Below, piece by piece: positions 14,501 to 27,000 of a stretch of 64,000 bases of DNA. The notes under the pieces are model-generated. The model did not search any database. It worked only from the letters and a program-made list of their open reading frames with translations, and was not told where the DNA came from. The number at the start of each line of letters is the position of its first letter. The first letter of the stretch is position 1. The DNA comes from Dysidea avara (taxonomy: Eukaryota; Porifera; Demospongiae; Dictyoceratida; Dysideidae): the NCBI RefSeq assembly GCF_963678975.1, contig NC_089274.1:2530001-2594000 (forward strand), in the 5' to 3' direction. The translations under genes were made by a program, and so were the position numbers.

Positions 14501-14867
14501 TGACCAGAATAGACGACAAGTTTTACTCTTATATGTGCTGTCGTTTCAGAGAGGTAATTTGCCAAATGTGATCTATACTAATGGATGTTATGAAGAGTTT
14601 GAGGAACTAATCAATGACCTGTTGCCAGCGTTGGCTGGCATTGTACTAGGAGTGATCGTATTAGAGGTATACATTACAACTAGTTTGTGTTATTGTAGTC
14701 ACTATTGTTCCATATTGCAGTTGGTGAACATATTTCTCTCCATTGGTCTGGCACTTGATATCCACAGAGAGAGGAAGAGAGCTAAGGAGTGGAGAAAACT
14801 TCATCCCAAGCAGCCTAAGGAGAACCGAAAGAACAAGCGCAAAGACCACCAAGATTCCCGCTTTTAA
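11559..14867 (+). CDS. Tetraspanin family membrane protein (8 exons, 289 aa)
   Basis: Tetraspanins are four-pass membrane proteins that organise receptors and integrins into plasma- or endosomal-membrane microdomains. I read eight exons: 11559-11630, 11973-12161, 12273-12347, 12832-12927, 13888-14001, 14049-14108, 14550-14666 and 14721-14867. All seven introns are GT-AG and phase 0. The hydrophobic segments fall at about residues 11-33, 55-75 and 84-106, with a fourth near the end of exon 7 and start of exon 8. The large extracellular loop carries the diagnostic CCG motif (residues 148-150, in [12 protein letters not shown]), a PFSCC motif and further cysteines. The cytoplasmic tail is very basic (Lys/Arg/His). 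The length is normal for the family. The start follows an in-frame upstream stop, and a poly(A) signal AATAAA lies at 14890. The ligand and subfamily cannot be told from sequence. Confidence 0.95.
12424..12490 (+). repeat. tRNA-derived SINE-like segment in a tetraspanin intron
   Basis: The run 'taaccaagtgaataaagc' resembles a tRNA A-box region, and 'ggttcaaggtt' about 30 bp later resembles a B box (consensus GGTTCRANTCC). The spacing and the 'actggcctggtatt' stretch between them fit a degenerate tRNA head. The acceptor ends do not pair well, so it is not an intact tRNA. Confidence 0.4.
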
Positions 14868-14889
14868 TCAGTAGCTTTAATTATTATAT

Positions 14890-14895
14890 AATAAA
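14890..14895 (+). terminator. Poly(A) signal of the tetraspanin gene
   Basis: An AATAAA hexamer 23 bp after the stop codon. It is the only canonical signal before the RPAP2 start at 15041. Confidence 0.7.
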
Positions 14896-15040
14896 TATTT
14901 ACCGTGGATCTTAACTCAAATCTGTGTATATATCACATTTATCATTTATTGAAGTATATTTTATTGACGTGTGCATGTGGGAGTTTTAATGAAATCGATC
15001 AGTAACTTAATAAATTTTGATTGTGGGTCGTAGTTTCGGG

Positions 15041-18000
15041 ATGTCGGGCGATGCGCGGTCAAAAGAACAAAAGTGAGTCTTTGATATTGTACTATCTTTG
15101 TATTTATTGGCGTCGTTATAGCCTCTTTGCTAGTTCGCTGGAGTGGCGAAAAGAGTGCGAAATGCGCGCTCACAAAATAGTCGAATCCTTGATTGAACCT
15201 GGGATAACTGAAACTCAGTTAATTGACAGTGTAAGTTCTCATCAATCTCATGCACGTAGTTACTAGTAAGTTACTTTCCGAGTGTGCAGTACCGTATAGC
15301 CTAAATATTTCGAGGGGGAAATTTTTCGCTGATTTCGTGTTTTGGGGCTTATCAGTGAAAATTTTAGCCTTGAAATATTTAGACCTCCATATCATACAGT
15401 ACGATAGTACTGTATAGTAGGGGTTGGTAAGGAATCATATGGTTTCGTGGATTTTCACACCTCAAAAAACAGCCTTGCAATAAGTTTTACCTGAAAAAAC
15501 CACCTGGAATGCATTAGTACTGTTATAATGATGCTGTACCTTGGGTAAACAAAGCGAAAGTTGAATGTTTTGATGTACAGTGAGTTTTTAAAATTTCAAA
15601 ATTCACCTACATTTTGTCTGCCAGCCTGCCTGTTGTAAGACCTGGTAGCGCTAGGTGTACGGCTCCAGAAATTTCAGACAGTCAAGGTAATGACGTCGGA
15701 TTCACGAATCTGTTGTTCCGATTACGTTCTGTCCACTGCGCCATGCTGTTTGCTTTCATCATTCATCTGATTCTTTGTTCTTCTCGAAGGATAATCAGTA
15801 ATTGTGGCGCTTAATAGTTGTGACACGCGCCACAACTCAAACACGTGATTTTAACGAAGTGTGAATATGTGTGCGTAAGATCAGGGTGAACGGGTGTAGT
15901 ACCCAAGGAGTTGTCTCTAGCATTTGTTAACGCTGGATAGTTGTCTTTTTGTGAGGTAGCTGGCTAATAATGTCTTTGAGGGGTGGATCTACTTCGTTAT
16001 CCAGACTTCTAAAAGCGAGGGTTAATAATGGTGGACTCTCCAGTGATGTTTTACTGTAAAATCATCAACATTTAGACCATTAGAAATGCAGCTGAAGCCT
16101 TAAACAGCTGCTGTAATAGCTTTAAAAGACAATACGATAATTATTTTTAGAGGTGCTTATTGCGTACGAAGGTAAAAGATAGCTGCTTCAAGTGATATTT
16201 ATGCTATGTGCAAAACAAAAAGAGTATAATATAGCTAGCTAGCTAGACAAAAAAAGTTAACAAACCAGCTATTTAAATTTCAAAAGGAAGTAGAGGTTGA
16301 TATACACGCTACAAAAACTAAGGAAACCAGCTCAAAAATGTTACAGCTGAAAAGAGAAATGATCCAGCAGTAAAAAATAAGGAAACAAAATTAGACGACT
16401 GCTTGCTAAAATTAGACATACTTTAATCCCTACTTTTGGCTAATTTGATGGTCTCATTTCAAGATGCTAGCCAAAAGTAGGCATTAAAGTGTGTCTAATT
16501 TTAGCAAGCAGTCGTCTAATTTTGTTTCCTTATTTTTTACTGCTGGATCATTTCTCTTTTCAGCTGTAACATTTTTGAGCTGGTTTCCTTAGTTTTTGTA
16601 GCGTGTATATCAACCTCTACTTCCTTTTGAAATTTTTAAATTTTTAAATAGCTATAGTCTAATACATTTTGGGTATGTTTGCAAATCCACGAAAATTTTA
16701 TTTTTAGCAACATTGCTCAACCTCAAAATATTACCTCGAAATATTTGCCCCTCGAAATATGTAGGCTATACGGTAATACAAGCGCCTGATCTTAATTCTA
16801 ATTAATAAGTGCCTCAAACAAGGCTGTACTTGTGCATCAGAGGAAGTTGGACACGCTATAAGTGCTACTTAAATATATTGCTCTTAATTGCATTCTTATC
16901 TTTGGTATTTCATGTGACCCTCAACAGTCACAATACTAATGATGGGGTTTGTTTAGTCTCGTCCTTCAGACCCATTCTCCGGGGTGGGCGCTTATCGATT
17001 GGAGATTATAAGCGCCTCCAATCGATAAGCGCCCACCCCGGAGAATGGGTCTGGAGGACGAGACTAGGGTTCGTTAGATATTCAGATCGACCTTCACATA
17101 GGCTTCAAGGCTATGTATGTACTTTGTTTTCTCAAAGCACTTGAGATCCGGGGTGAAATTAATAAATTGTGATTTGATGCATACGACTTTACCAGACTTG
17201 TCACATACGTTTTCTATAATGAAACAATGTCCCTTCGCTGCGTTACACTGAGTTTGCTGTATTACCCTCCTCTAAAAAGCAGATTTTCGTGATTTTTTTT
17301 ATTGGTGCTTTAAACCCTGGCTTTGTTACCAGCCAAATCAGCGGGGTTCGCTGAGGTTCACCACGCCGTTAGATTTAGAAATACACAAACTTTCAAATGC
17401 ACTATAGTTTTAATAAAATTGTCTTGAAATTAAGATTTTCCGATGGAAATGTACCACTCACATGAATGCGTCCAACCTCCTCTGCTTGTGCATATATAAA
17501 TCTATGACTTGTGTGTCATCATGGGCGTGACCGTATGTGTTGCATGTGTAGTGAAACTGCCTTCCCAGTGCCTAGGCATGGCTGGCTAAATCTCTGGCTA
17601 CATGTGTCATTGTGGTATATTTATTAGACATTAGTCAGGCCTTCACCGTTAGGAAACACAGGCAATAGGTAACCAATTGTTTTGTCTGACATGTTATATT
17701 AAGTATCTACTGTACAGTGTAATAATTTGACGGGGGGGGGATTTTGACAAAGTCTTTATCTCTTGAATATTGACAAGGAAAATATTGACGAATGTCCTAT
17801 ACCAGAAGTATTCTAATTAACTAGTCACGTGAACTTTGACAAGGAACATTTTGACGAATGGCAAGCATTTTGTCAAATTCGTCAAAATTTCTTCCATCAA
17901 ATTTTTACGTTATATCAAAATAGCCAAGCTGTGAAAGGATGCAGTCTTCTAAAAAATCCAGTGTGAAAAAATATGTAAAATTCAAGGGAATGGCTGAGAT

Positions 18001-21000
18001 GGTAGATTAATATACGATAGGAAATTTTGACAAAAGAAAAGTTGACAAATTATCAAATGTCCATTAGCACCTTAGATTTACAAAATTTTGCCATTGATTT
18101 ACCATCACAGCCATTCCTTGGCCACCACCTTGGATTTCACATACTGGCTTTTTTTGCAGGATCACACCCTTGTTTTCACAGCTTGGCTGTTTTGGTATAG
18201 ATATCACACTTCTTTTTAAACCAGGCGGCCGGCTGTGGGCGCACGCCTGGTTTGCTGAAATTGCTTTCGTAAAGGTGTGTGTGTGTGTGGTACCTATCTA
18301 TCTACCTATGTATCTATCTATGTTTGTCCATATGCACCCACATGACCAAAATCGTTAAATAATGGTAAAAGCAGCTTTTATGTAAGAAGTAAAAGCAAAA
18401 TGAAGTCTGTATTAAACTTCTGCACAGGTAAACTTTGCTCTGAGAAAGTTTCTTTTTGGTGGACTGAAATACAGGTGTGGTGACTCTCCTTGTGAATTAC
18501 CTTCACTTCAGGGTTTTACAAACTGAAAAACGGCTTCGTAGACTACTAGGAATAGCCTATCCCTTCGAGTTGAAAGGGGGCATATCCTTTACGTACGCGA
18601 ACGAAAATGAAGAGCAGCTTTGAGGCTTTGTCAAGAGAATTTGTGGGAAAAAACACGATAGTCAAAGTATAAAACAGTTTAGAAGATACTTCTGTGCGTA
18701 ATGTGTTGGTAGAAGCGGTTTGTTTAACAAGCGCTTCCTTAGAAGTGCATAGTAATAATTGAATGAATTACAAAGATTACATGAATTACGAAATACGAGA
18801 ATTACACACTAATAATAATGTATTATTGCACAACCAAAAACCCTATTGGTTAATAAAATAGTAATACATAGTTGGTTAATTCCAGATGAGTTAGCTAGCT
18901 GCATGGTGCCTGGTTTTTAGAAGTAGCCCGACATCAACTTGTTTCTTTTGTAATTGCATACCCCAAAGGCCAGCCTTGTGGATTCCTTTTTACTTCTCTT
19001 TTATCTTTACCACAGGAACAAGTAAAGGCTTTGTTATGTTTAAGTGACTATTTGAACTGTTTTGTAGTTGTCCAACTATAACAGGTGACTTGTAACATAG
19101 CTGAACTGACATAGCTGAACTCTCACTTGCTAACATAGCTGAACTCTCTACATGGTAACTTATAATGTAGCTGAACTCTCTACAGGTGACTTGTAACATA
19201 GCTGAACTCTCTACAGGGTGCCATACAGGGCGACTTGTTTGTAACTGATTTCTCTACAGAACAACTTGAACTTTCTACGGAATGACTTGTAACGTAGCTG
19301 AACTCTACAGACTCTGTAGAGAGTTCAGCTACATTACAAATCACCCTGTATATAGAAAGTTCAGCTACGTTGCAAGTCTCTCTGTACTTGTAACATAACT
19401 AAACTTTCTACTGGGTGACTTGCTACCTGCTGAACTCTCTGCAGGGCGACATGTAACATAGCGAATGCTCTAATAGAGTACGTAACTGACTGCTGACTAC
19501 TCTATAAAAGTATCTCAATTGCACACTTACTAAGTTGCTAGACGTAATTGGTTTTTGCAAAACTCAGTTTGTGCTTTTAAATCCAATTACTGAAAGGTAT
19601 TTCTATAGTCCATGAGCTGGAGGGGTCAGTCAGTACCATCTGAGCTGAATAAGGTTCATTGCTGTTTTTGAGAAGGTGTCCATCCCAATAACACAAAAAT
19701 GCATGATAGCAATGTATTTGTGGTAGCTTCTAATTTTTATGGTCGTATTATGGAGGTACAGTAATTACGTGACATTAAAATTATACAAAATCATATTACT
19801 AGTTACATAAAACATTTTTGTTCATTTTTAAAAGTCATAATCTGTTCATTTATGACATCTTCATAATCATCAGCATGATCGGCCTGATTGCAGCCTACAC
19901 TTTTCTGTACACTTGGGCCCATTAGTCATACAAATGTACCTTGGCAGCTCACACTTCTTTGCACAGTTGCAAGCTAGAAGATCTAAAGTAGCTTGGGGTA
20001 CTGGTTGACCAGTCATCCAGTGTATCACTAGTTGAGTGTACTTCAATCTTCCATCCCCTGCCTTCAGGACTTGGAATACTAGGGTTCTGTTCCAAACATC
20101 TTCGCCATATGGCAGCCTGAAAATTTGATTGAAGGGCGTGCTAAACTAGACAATCTTTGCAAGGTGGAAGCAGATGGCTTTTAACCTCACCCTTCTTAGC
20201 ACAGAACAGATGATACCTTAGCTCATGGAAAGTTAACAACATGATGAAAACATCAGTATCTTCTGAGCAGATAACTACAGCCTGATATCCATCTTTTGCT
20301 GCATGAGCAGTGTGTAGCAAAAGGCATCCATCAGCTTCTTCTTGATTACACTGTAGACATGGTACTTGCACGCATTCCTCTGATGTAATTTTGAAACAAA
20401 CAACACTAACGGTAGCAAACAAACCTCACTAATGGTGGCATACAAAACTTTCTCACCCAATTGTTCTCTGTGCTGTGTACTCCTCCATTCACTCACTAAA
20501 AAGGCAATTAAGCTGGTTTTGTTAATGGTTCTTGACAAACAATTCCTCCATTGCCTTATGATCTATGTACTAGCAATGCTCTGAAACTGATGACCAGTCT
20601 CCTGATCTTGCAGCAACCTCTCACTGTTTTTGATTGAATTTTCTTTGTATGTGTCAAAAACAACATCAATCCTCTTGCTATGTTTTCCTTCTCTCAGCAC
20701 CTTTTGCAGTACTGCAGTAGCAACATCACCAAATGTAGATTGTTCACCTTGACCTTTTGCACTAAGCTCATTCCATCTATGATCAATGCAAAATTATCTG
20801 GTAACTGCTCAACTGGTGCTACATTGCTTTGAAGACATGTTGCTAAAGCAGCTTTATTGGTTTTTCTAAGCAATCCATCTGGTGTGGACAAAGCTCAAGG
20901 TAATGGTCCAAGGGGATGGAACAGAATATCTTCTATCAATAAGTCTCCCATCAATATAGCCACCCTGCCACTTGTTTCTTTTGCACAAGCTGCTAAAAGA

Positions 21001-24000
21001 TTTTAACTTGCTCAATACTATTGGGTCATGAATTTCTTTACTGAAGATCTTTTTCTAGGCGCTGATCATTAAAATCTGAATAACATTGTTGACCAATATC
21101 ATGTGCCTTCATCAGATCAGAAGCAACTTCTCTAGGGTCTTTCCTAGCTGTTGATATACACAGTAGATCCTGGTTCTCAGCAAATGGATTAATCCAACCT
21201 TGAACTAGTTCACACACTGTTGCAACTTTCTGCATCTTTCTGAATTCTTCTCTGCTGTAAATCAGGATGCTGGAGTTTAGCTTTGTTTCCATCAACAATG
21301 TTTCTTATCTGTGCCAAGAAGGTGCTTCGATACTTTGCTGTCATGTAAAACCGCTGTACAGCACCCGACCTCAAACTAAATCCAGTAGTACCTCCTGGAG
21401 TCTCAGTATCTTTGTTCACAGTCACCTCAGTAGCTTGATCAACTGGTATTCGTCCAAAAGGGTTGAGACAAGATAATTGAACTGAAAACTGTCCAGCAAT
21501 AAATGCTTGATAAACTCTTGATAAACTTCAGGCTTACTCTCTGGCAGAGCTAACATTTCAGCATAATACACAGTGAGGTATCTGGCATAATTGACTTTGT
21601 CATATGCGAAACACCATGGAATTAAAGTTCTTAGCATTGATATGTTCCCTTCACGAGATCCACGCAAAAGTCCAAGAATTACATTCTCAACCTATGACAT
21701 CCAATAAGCTGATAGTTCTCCATTATCCGGTCACAACACAAATGATGAAGAAAAGAATTCCATTTTGCCATTAATTTGGATAAAGAGTATTGACTATTGA
21801 ACAGTTTGTTAAAGCTTCTCTGGTTAATATCACTGGCCATGCTGTTCACCTGTTCAAAAAATAATACAGCTGCGGAGTGGGGTCCCTAGTCATTTTCTGT
21901 CCAAATTAGAAACTGTGCCCACATCAATCTCATTAATGCTTCACAAATACATTTGTGGACGCTAACAGCATGATTGTAATGCTTGCCGTCAAGAACACTA
22001 TTGATGGAGCAAGCCCAGCTTCAATGCAAATGTCTTTTAAACCAGCATCCCAGAATCGTTTTCCTAAATTTGACAAAGCATTACAGAATAGTATGGAATG
22101 CTCCCATCCTAAGAACTACTTTAGAGCAAAATTCTTTTTGCTTCCAGACCAGAGGTATGTACTATGTGGTTTTTTGAAGAGTAGGTATCCAGTCTATAGG
22201 TGTAGACTACTAAACACACTGGCAAGATTGAATTGTCAAATTCCAGCACCGCAATTTTATGGGATATCAGACCAGAGCTACTATGTGGTTTTTTGAAGAG
22301 TAAGTATCCAGTCACTGCATGGGTGTGGCTTACTAAACATGCTGACAAGATTGATTATCAAATCAATAAATTTATATGTCAGACTAGAGCTACTATCTGG
22401 TTCTTTGAAGAGTCACTATCCAGTCATTAGAATAAGCTGAAAAAATGAACTGTTGACATAAATACATTTCATTACCATGGTTACTGTCAATGGGCGTGGT
22501 TTGAAAACCACATTAGTAGGATGTTTTAAAATCATAGTTATACCAAACTTAAGCCCAACTACTTGTTTGAAAGTTCTATATTTGCATATGTATGTGACCA
22601 GGAGCTTATGAGCCGCCGAAGGCGGTGAAGGAGCATGAAACTCGGTTCCATCACAATCCAAATTACGTCACGTTTTTTGAATAAAATGCTACGAGTGTCG
22701 CGCACAATTAGTATATGGCGTTGATTAATGAGATTTTACTTTCCTTATATGGAAACTAATCGCTAATGAATTTGGATTTTGATGGCACCCAGCAGGCTAC
22801 GTAAGTTTCATGCCCGCGGCTCATAACCTCCTGATGTGACTCATGTTGAAATTTGGGATGTGGTGAAAATCGTGCCATAAAAACCACAAGCTACCATGTC
22901 ATCAATGCTATCATAAATTTTTCGACTTCTGGGATGTATACCTTCTCAATAACTAACATGAACCTTATTCAGCAAAGAATGGTACAGCCAAAAGTTTGGT
23001 GCTTAGCTCATGGACTACTATGGTGATTAGTACCAATTCCTTTAAGCAGTTTGCTTGGTACGTGGCAAGGAATTATTGTTTCTTTTATTAGCAAAATTCG
23101 ATTGTGTAATTGTTGGTGTTCCACCGATAATCGGATCGGTATCAAATCGGAGCCGATATTGGGAATTTTTGTATCAATCGGTATTTAGGTATTCCGATAC
23201 CGATTAGTAGCCACTCGTGCCAATCGTCATCATCATAACTATCATCATAAATGCTATGCTAGCAAAACTTGGGGTATGACAGGCTGGAAATAGTGTTGAG
23301 CATTATTCTAGTATAAAGGGTGCAGGATTTGCTTTGTCAAACATTGAGCAACTGCTGCTTACTATACTTTCATGAAAAAGATCGAATTACTCTAATATAA
23401 CAGTCACTACACCATCTAATAGAGCAGTCGTACATAGCTAACTTGAGAGGTATGTAGATTGTAGGGCAATAGGCCTTATCCAAAGCTACGCAAAGCCACA
23501 CAAGTGCTGTATACTATCCGTTTTATGAACACTATACTTTTGTTTCATTTCCGTGTCACATGGATCCGTGATATTTTAACTGGGGGTGTAGTTTGTACAG
23601 GAGCCTATGGGAGAATGGTAAGTGCAGCCTATAAGAGTAGCTCTAGCTTTATGAGACACAAGTATGTTGTTTTATTGTTTAAAATATGGTGTTCTAAGGT
23701 GGCAAAACCCAGGAATGATGCCTCAAAGCAGGTTTATTTTGCTGTGTGCTCTAATTAGAAACTTCCATACATTTGTTTAATGTACTGTAAATTGGCAGTC
23801 TGCCATTAGGACAGGCAATGCAAAAGCATGTAGGCTAATTGAAACAATACTGAATGCTAGATTGAACGCGATAACATGTCCTTTGTGCCGACTCTATTTA
23901 GCGCATGTTATCAAAAAACTCAACTTCTAATCTTTATTCCTGGTAGGGCTGAAACGGATAGCAACTTTTACTATCCGGATATCCTGAACAAAACCTATCC

Positions 24001-27000
24001 GGATATCCTACGGATAGTGACATCATCACTTGCTATAGAAACATTTTATAGTTTATTGTAAACATCCTTGTTTTACTAGTACTAGAAGCAAACAAACATT
24101 AACATGATAGCAAAAGGTTTGTGGTAATGTTACAGTGTTACTTACACCGTCTGTAACAAGATTGGCAGCTGGAGAAAACATGAATACAAGATGTAGCAGT
24201 TGCTACAAGACCTTTTCCAGGTACAACTAGTGTAAAGAACTCTTTATAAGGCAATAACTATTCTGTTACAACTTCTTCAGCAACATTCACAGCCTCGCTT
24301 CGTAATTTAGCGATGGACGTGGTCACCAGTAAGCTGATTAACTTACCAGGCTGCTGTTAACTTCACATAATCTAGCTTAGCTAACTCTCCATGATGAAAA
24401 TTGATTCATCTAGTGATGAGAAGTTGGACAGATAAATGGCTTTAAGTTATTACTATCCACTTGGCTTCAAAGTACTATCCGGATAGTAAATTATTATCCG
24501 GATCATACGGATATCTGTTTCATCTCTAATTCCTGGGTTTTGTCATCTTAGACCACAGTATTTTTAACGGCAAAATAACATACTTATGTCTCACAAAGCT
24601 TGAGCTACTCTTATACGTTCAACTCACCATTCTCCAATAGGCTCCTGTAGAAACTACACTCCCAGCTAAAATATCATGGACGCAACGCGGAAATGAACCA
24701 AAAGTATAGCGCGTTCATAAAACAGATCTGGCTTCGCGTAGTTTTGGATAAGGCCCATTATTGGTATCCGTATTGCTGAAATTTTCTACTAGGTATTGGT
24801 ATCGGATCGGAAGGTATTTTTCTGAATCAGTGGATCCTTATCCTAGTAATTGTTATACGTTGTTGGTTATTGCATTTTCTTTATCTTGATTTCTTCCAAA
24901 TTACAAGAGGTTTTAGGTTTAGTAGTAACCTATCAACTTGTTAACATTCAGCTTCTTTAGCTTACACTGTAAGTGTGACAACATATTGGGCATTATTTTA
25001 GACAAATCATTGTTAATAACTACTCATATTTGGTATGTGGACTATTGAAGGTGGACTGATGTGTAGCACCGGCTCCTTGAGCTACATGACACACTACCAT
25101 GTGGCCTCATGACCTATTTACTTCTACTAGGCCACCGCACTTGATCCTGATCATTACGAGCGTGTGTCAGAGGAGAGATATCTTGATCACCTGTGTGGTT
25201 ACCCATTGTGTGATAATCATGTGGATAAGGTACTTCCCCTTTAGCATGATTGTTAACTAGTGATGAAGCTTCTAGGTGGATAGACCATACCATATTTCAG
25301 TAAAGACTAAGAAAGTGTATGAGTTAACTGAAAGGAAGGTGTGTGTGCATGTGTGGTGCTGTATGTGTTGTGTGTGTGCATGTGTGGTGCTGTATGTGTT
25401 GTGTGTGTGTGTGTGTGGTGCTGTATGTGTGTGTGTGTGTGTGGTGCTGTATGTGTTGTGTGGTGCTGTATGTGTTGTGTGGTGCTGTATGTGTTGTGTG
25501 TGTGTGTGTGTGTGTGTGGTGCTGTATGTGTTGTGTGGTGCTGTATGTGTTGTGTGTGTGCATGTGTGGTGCTGTATGTGTTTGTGTGTGTGTGTGTGTG
25601 TGCGTGTGCGTGTGTGGTTAACTATTTTATAAACATCTTGTAGCAATTCTGTAGTGGCTGGTGTTATAAAGCATCAAAATATTTCAGTGCACAGTTGGAC
25701 CCCACCCCACTATGGGCCAGAGGAAATGACAAGTACATGATGGATATGCCTTCATATGAGCAGTATTGTTACATGTATATCCCACAGGTCACGTCCAGTT
25801 GAACTACTACAACTCGTAGGTAAGGAAAATGTTTTGTGTGTGTTGTACGTGAGTGCATGTGTGCACACTCACACATACACTTTCATGTGTTTCTAAAGTG
25901 CTGTTGACTTTTGCTTGAATTCGATTGTAATGTAGCTATGTTATGTGCAAAATTCTAATTAGGGTACATGGGTTATGTACACACCAGTTGATTTTAGTAA
26001 TTGTGTATTGAGGGTGTGTCTTATTGTTGAGATAGAGGAGGGAAGGAGACTTAAGACCACTTCCTCCAAACAATTTGTTTTATTATGCATAAAGAGACCC
26101 TTTGTATCAAGCATATTTTTCAATCACCCTTTGGAGCCTGGATTACTTTTTTCCTGAGTATTCAAATGTCAAAATACAATAGTACCACATAGCAGGAATT
26201 TGTTATGATAAGGCTTGAGGTTTGAAGAACTGTTTATTAGCTAAGGAAGGTTTATACAGGATGCTGCAGTTTTGCATTGCAGAAACTTTTCTGTATGGTA
26301 GACACTTTGGTACTTGGTAGGTCTTTCAATGCAGTTTGTTTACCTAGATACTGAGAAGAAGGATGGTGGAAGTGCTAAGTCAAAAGTGCAGGTGGTTGAG
26401 GGGGACCAGTCAGTGGACAGTACCATCACTTCACTAGAACAGACACACTTGTCTGACACTGCTTCATCAAATGGTAGTGACACAAGAAATGGCGACACAC
26501 AAGATCAACCAACTGCCTCTGTGGAAAAGTCAGATACCACCTCAGATGTTGTTAACTCTAAGCCTGAACTAACTTTAAGTCATGAACGAAAGACAGAAAT
26601 TATCAAGCAAGACACTCCCAAGCCAACTGTTGGTCCCAAACATTACGGGGCACCCTCACAAAAGTTATCACCTCGTGAGAGAGTGATGGCTGCTCTATTA
26701 GAGTGGAAGACACCTAAAACTGTGAAGTTTCTTAAAGGGACTGAGCCAGACTTAAATCAACTTGATGAACCTGTAAGTGATGTTGCTGCTTGTGGAGCCT
26801 CACTTGTCTGAACAGATACCAGAATATTACATGATTGCTCTATTAGTTCTGTTAGGGTACCAAAAATTGTATTCTTTTTAAAAGCAACTTCATACTGTGT
26901 TTTGTATACTGTTAACTGGACACCAGGTAGTCTAGGGGGTTCAGACTGATGAAGTTCCACTGTACTGAGTAAAACTGTTGATTTCTAACTATCCCACAGG

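Noticed and set aside
15614..15814. 66-codon frame in RPAP2 intron 2 (MSASLPVVRPGSAR...)
   Set aside because: Considered as an extra exon, but RPAP2 exons 2 and 3 join in phase without it and nothing in it resembles the family.
25272..25646. Overlapping open frames rich in Cys/Val (+) or His/Thr (-)
   Set aside because: All lie in the TG minisatellite inside RPAP2 intron 4. The dinucleotide repeat keeps all frames open.
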